In this document: piece by piece, positions 60,573 through 64,000 of the stretch
Layout: each line of letters starts with the position of its first letter
Position numbering within the stretch: position 1 is the first letter of the stretch
Assembly: GCF_022811925.1 (NCBI RefSeq)
Contig: NZ_CP065511.1
Span: 3,465,501 to 3,529,500, forward strand
Direction: 5' to 3'
Length of the DNA: 64,000 bases
From: Cytobacillus oceanisediminis
GTDB lineage: Bacteria; Bacillota; Bacilli; Bacillales; Cytobacillaceae
Notes under the pieces: model-generated
What the model was told of the DNA's origin: nothing
Databases searched by the model: none
What the model saw: only the letters and a program-made list of their open reading frames with translations
Translations under genes and position numbers: made by a program

Positions 60573-61109
60573 CTATATTTCTCTAACATAATTTCGCGCT
60601 ACGCCTCTTTCGAATGCATCCAAATGGTTCATTGATGCATTTCTTAACTGTGTAAATACTGTTCTTACATCTGTTGGAAGAATTAAAGAAAGAAATTTAT
60701 TATACATACTTATATTCTCTATCTCCCCTTGTACTCCAAAAGCAAAAGCGTTTTTTATTGTTTCTGGGGCAGTAACAAACATTCTTGAAATATCTTCTGG
60801 AATAGGTACTTGATATCGTTGAAAAAGAGGGAGTAACGCACTAATATGCCTTAATTCAGCTTCTTGGATTCGGGCAAATGTACGTATATAACCAAAGGTT
60901 AAAAGAATATTATTATACCTAGCCTGAGCAAGAAATTCGTCTTGTAAAGCATAAGTTAGCATCTGAGACAAGGTTAGTGTTGGGGCATTCAAAGCCCCTT
61001 TGGCTCCATAGTCGTTAACATTTTGTCTTTCTAATGATTGTTGCAAATTATGATAAGGGGGTTGATTATGGGAGTAATAATTTTTCGCATACATTGATTG
61101 TATCTTCAC
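60573..61109 (-). CDS. Ferritin-like domain protein (probable spore-associated)
   Basis: 178 aa. A Tyr/Asn/Gln-rich N-terminus (about 1-35, YAKNYYSHNQPPYHN) is followed by a four-helix ferritin-like domain with candidate di-iron ligands E58 (DEFLAQARYN), E85 and H88 (EAELRH), E129/E131 (GEIENISMY) and H162. It is DUF2202-like in pattern. The Tyr-rich head resembles spore coat or exosporium proteins. Divergent from a cupin with a similar Tyr-rich head. Role unproven. Confidence 0.75.
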   Translation of the reverse strand: MKIQSMYAKNYYSHNQPPYHNLQQSLERQNVNDYGAKGALNAPTLTLSQMLTYALQDEFLAQARYNNILLTFGYIRTFARIQEAELRHISALLPLFQRYQVPIPEDISRMFVTAPETIKNAFAFGVQGEIENISMYNKFLSLILPTDVRTVFTQLRNASMNHLDAFERGVARNYVREI

Positions 61110-61315
61110 CTCTTAAATTATTTTCCTGCTTCTGAGTAGCTGTTTTAGCTCATCGTGCTCCTAATTCAAAGTTATTCTCTTATTAGGGTATATATAAGGA
61201 ATCGAAATGTACCTTGGATACTCGAAGAGGCCTATTAACATTAATAAGTACATTCCTCTTATACCGTACATAAGATAATTTATTAATAATAAATAATATG
61301 AAGGGATTGAGGAAA

Positions 61316-62122
61316 GTGTACTATGTGCCATATACGTATCAATATCCTTATTATGCAAATGCACCATCGCATACTTACGGAAATCCAACTGGTTATGGGG
61401 CTCTTTCTAATGATTTGGCATTCCGTTCTTATCGGTCATTTTATGGTGATTGCAGAAACGTATTAAAAGATTATGGAGCAAACCCATTTGTTATAAATAT
61501 CAATGAGGCAGCCAAACAAAACAACACATATCGTACTGCACTATGGACAGGAAATCATTTGCAAGTTACATTAATGAGTCTTAATGTTGGTGAAGATATC
61601 GGATTGGAAATTCACCCTGATGTGGATCAATTCTTACGTGTTGAACAAGGTCAGGGGATTGTACAAATGGGAAAAAGTAAAGATAATTTAAGTTTCCAAT
61701 GGAGAATCTTCGATGACTCTGCTATTATGATACCGGCTGGAATGTGGCACAATGTCACAAATACAGGAAATATTCCGTTGAAACTATACTCCATATATGC
61801 CCCGCCAAACCATCCATTTGGTACAGTTCATAAAACGAAGGCAGATGCAATGGCAATCGAAGAAGATTTGGCTAATGGAAATGGGAAAACAGTAACTTTC
61901 GGAAAGACTCCAGATGAATGGGTAAGACATACGGAGTTTTTGGTAAAAGAAGGCTTGGAGGACGTTAAAAGAGGAATAAATATGACACACATTCTTCAAG
62001 AGTTTATTCTAATGGGAGTTCTTGTAGGGAAGGGGTATTCTCCTGAAAAAGCATATGAAACAGTAGAAGAATGGGAACGTACAGGAGAATCCAAACTTCT
62101 TCAGGAAAGCAAAAATATGTAG
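61316..62122 (+). CDS. Cupin domain protein with Tyr/Pro-rich N-terminal tail
   Basis: About 268 aa from GTG 61316, 9 nt after AAGGGA; the ATG at 61298 has no ribosome site. The head is rich in Tyr, Pro and Asn (VPYTYQYPYYANAP). A cupin core spans about 85-175 with the metal motif IGLEIHPDVDQFLRVEQGQG (His, Asp/Gln, Glu) and IPAGMWHNVTNTG (second His). A 60-residue helical tail follows. It resembles YrkC-type cupins with an added head. Divergent from the ferritin-like gene; both heads suggest the spore surface. Confidence 0.82.
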   Translation: MYYVPYTYQYPYYANAPSHTYGNPTGYGALSNDLAFRSYRSFYGDCRNVLKDYGANPFVININEAAKQNNTYRTALWTGNHLQVTLMSLNVGEDIGLEIHPDVDQFLRVEQGQGIVQMGKSKDNLSFQWRIFDDSAIMIPAGMWHNVTNTGNIPLKLYSIYAPPNHPFGTVHKTKADAMAIEEDLANGNGKTVTFGKTPDEWVRHTEFLVKEGLEDVKRGINMTHILQEFILMGVLVGKGYSPEKAYETVEEWERTGESKLLQESKNM

Positions 62123-62186
62123 AGCAACCGTAATTCAAAATCAGATGTTTTTGTTGAATAATGATATATTATTTCCTGCCTGCATT

Positions 62187-62216
62187 AAAAACTCGTCAGT
62201 CGTGACGAGTTTTTTT
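62187..62216 (+). terminator. Terminator of the cupin gene
   Basis: AAAACTCGTCA pairs with TGACGAGTTTT around GTCG, ending in TTTTTTT. Confidence 0.9.
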
Positions 62217-62356
62217 GTGTTACTTTGCGACATTTATATTGTCAAGTCGTGTGTCAATTTAGCTTCAAATATTAAAAATGCACCTTAAATAGAACCTTTA
62301 TGGCAAATACATCTTTTTTCCTTGTTCAACTCCCTCAGTTTAATACGGTTTACTCA

Positions 62357-62688
62357 CGAATGCTCGCTTATTCGCAGGATTTCATCCTCCATGGATATAT
62401 ATTTCTAAATTGAAAAGAGTAGATTCTGGACAAATGGCTACGTGAAGACATAGTTAAATAGAGGAGTAGGATAATACTCCAAATTCTACCATATGATGCA
62501 CTTCTCCACGCCAGCCCTTGGAGGCTTTCCCTCCCATGTCTCAACGGGTCAATTGCCCTCTCATTCCTTCGTCATGCCTATCCAAGGGGTGGAGGCCAGT
62601 TATGCTAACCTGATGGGTCAGTGCCCTTTTGTTGAACAAACCTGATACTCCGTACATATTTGAAATCCTGCGAATAAGCCAACACTCG
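62357..62688. repeat. 332-bp structured segment bounded by 28-bp inverted repeats
   Basis: The left arm at 62357-62384 contains GCTTATTCGCAGGATTTCA; the right arm at 62661-62688 carries its exact reverse complement over those 19 bases and matches most of the remaining nine. The interior is GC-richer, with several smaller palindromic blocks (e.g. GGAGGC...CCTCCC near 62530), and no open frame. It lies just beyond the 3' end of the IS110-type transposase. It may be the non-coding end of that element, possibly a bridge-RNA locus, or an independent MITE-like repeat. Confidence 0.65.
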
Positions 62689-62740
62689 ACCTTTAAAAAT
62701 ATAAGGGGTAATGATTCTCTTCGAAAAAAAGTGAATTGAA

Positions 62741-64000
62741 CTACGCTGCCAACTCAGTTAACGGCTGGACCTTCTTGGCACAATAAGCTTCGTTTTTTCG
62801 CGCTATCCCTACAAAGATCCTAGCTAACTTCCCGATCAGCTTCATTATAGATTTCATTTTTTTCATTTTCTTGACCTTAACATTATTCGAGTGGAGGGCT
62901 TTAAATTCCGGGTTGTTCATTACCAGACTCATAGTAGCTAAATAGAGGAAACGTCTTAACCTTGATCTTCCACGCTTTGAAATGATAATTTGCCCTTTCC
63001 ACTTCCCTGAACTGGCTTCGGCTAGATGGAGTCCTGCATGGCGAAGTAAAGAGTTGCCGTGTGAAAAACCACTTAAATCTCCTGCTTCCCCTAAAATACC
63101 AGCTAACGAAATTTCACTAATTCCCTTAATCATAAGTAACTTATTCGCGAAAGGAATTTTAGGTAGTTCATCCTTAATTGCCAGCTCAACTCTTTCAAGT
63201 TGTTGAATCGCAAGGTTATACTCTTCAGTAATTGTTCAAGATGAAATTTATAAGCTTCTAATGCTTGCCTTGTACCAACTGATTTCCTGGCTACATTGAG
63301 GAGTAAATAGGCTTTCTTTAATCCAGGCTGTCGCTTCATCAGTAACTTCCACCCGGCCACGATCTCTTCAGGCTTCATGGAACCCAGTTCCATCGGAGAT
63401 GGGAAAAGCCGAAGTGTTGCGATGGCCCCTTTAGCAGTGATGTCTTTAAATACTTGCCTAAGCTCGGGGAAGACAATATCCACCCAGCGATTCAATTGAT
63501 TAATCGAGCTTACAAGCCTCTTAACAATGACATCCCGATTTGACATGAGCACCCTGAGCTTTTCAAACGACTCAGAAGTATTCCTCACAAAGGCATAGTA
63601 ACCGTTCTTCACCATATCGGCTGTTACAAGAGCGTCTTTTTTATCACTCTTTGATTGGGTATTATCACGGTTTTCTTTATTTCTTTTCACCAAATGAGGG
63701 TTAACTGTCACTACCTCAATATCTTGTTTCATCAGCCATTTAGAAAGGTTAATCCAATAATGACCGGTAGGTTCCATACCAACTATGGCAGCCTCAAGTT
63801 TATGTAATCTTTTAATGCTATTAATCCAGATTAACAGGGACGAAAATCCCTCTTCGTTGTTTGGAAAAGTGATTGGATCTCCTACTACAATCCCACGGAA
63901 ATTCACTGCTCTGGCTACGTGAAATTGTTGTGCAATATCCACACCAACCACAAGATGTTTATCAGTAATTCTTTCTATTAGTTGATTTTGTTTGTCCTGC
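62741..64000 (-). pseudogene. IS110-family transposase, frameshifted, N-terminus off window
   Basis: The minus strand encodes a DEDD domain (VGVDIAQQFH; GMEPTGHYW; SKSDKKDALVTADM) and, in another frame, a Transposase_20 domain (GISEISLAGILGEAGDLSGF; ISKRGRSRLRRFLY). The frame changes near 63220-63230 by what looks like a one-base loss; restoring it joins ...EQLL to EEYNLAIQQLERVELAIKDE and on to IKGIS. Translation stays open to the right edge (QLIERITDKHLVVGVD), so the start is just outside. The element is probably inactive unless the shift is programmed or an assembly error. Confidence 0.9.

Noticed and set aside
1..64000. CRISPR array, prophage, tRNA or rRNA genes
   Set aside because: No regularly spaced direct repeats, phage structural genes, tRNA-like cloverleaf or rRNA segments were recognised.

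Overview
The window looks like chromosome of a low-GC, endospore-forming Bacillaceae (Cytobacillus/Mesobacillus-like; this placement is inference). Support comes from a tricistronic GerA-type germinant receptor operon, two VanY-type carboxypeptidases with a VanRS pair, squalene-hopene cyclase, a DUF3231 protein, a BsuPI-type inhibitor, a typical Bacillaceae GC-rich intergenic repeat, and many AGGAGG-type ribosome sites with GTG/TTG starts. No rRNA, tRNA or CRISPR array was seen.

Region 1 (1-13.4 kb, minus strand) is a catabolic operon: M29/NicX-like enzyme, TctABC importer, KdgT-like permease, crotonase, a second M29/NicX-like enzyme, CaiB-type CoA transferase, gamma-carbonic-anhydrase-like protein, class III aminotransferase and succinate-semialdehyde-type dehydrogenase (cut by the left edge). 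It is preceded by a near-perfect sigma-54 promoter, three 13-bp enhancer-like sites and a PAS/AAA+ enhancer-binding activator. The likely job is uptake and breakdown of a carboxylate, possibly N-containing, through CoA esters and a semialdehyde; the substrate is unknown.

Region 2 (13.4-33.5 kb) is mixed: a TPR protein, a DinB gene with a LexA box inside its promoter, a LysM/beta-propeller protein lying between two decayed livM fragments, a PEP mutase-like enzyme, and a TetR regulon. That regulon has four near-identical 18-bp operators: at the tetR gene itself, a VanY lipoprotein, an MFS exporter, and a distant ohr/ahpD locus. Then come VanRS-VanY, the ger operon (A-C-B order), Ohr, a decayed ohr copy, AhpD and an Rrf2 regulator.

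Region 3 (33.5-43.6 kb, minus) reads as one operon: TetR, acyl-CoA synthetase, MaoC hydratase, KASIII-like enzyme, secreted NHL propeller, and a full Liv-type ABC importer. The linkage suggests import and CoA activation of an organic acid.

Region 4 (43.6-52.8 kb) holds a chromosomal virginiamycin B lyase (vgb), the intergenic repeat, a dicarboxylate symporter, a GIY-YIG protein, a DUF2087 regulator, two unlisted small proteins of 50 and 31 aa, a CBO0543/DUF2515 pair and squalene-hopene cyclase.

Region 5 (52.8-64 kb) is gene-poor and decaying: remnants of a HAD phosphatase and an alpha/beta hydrolase, a BsuPI-like inhibitor beside a giant subtilase, an alpha/beta hydrolase, a divergent ferritin-like/cupin pair, a 332-bp inverted-repeat-bounded structured segment, and a frameshifted IS110-family transposase running off the right edge. 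Notable themes are repeated 3'-end gene fragments (livM twice, ohr once) and unusually well-defined promoters (sigma-54, LexA, and a probably leaderless TetR gene).
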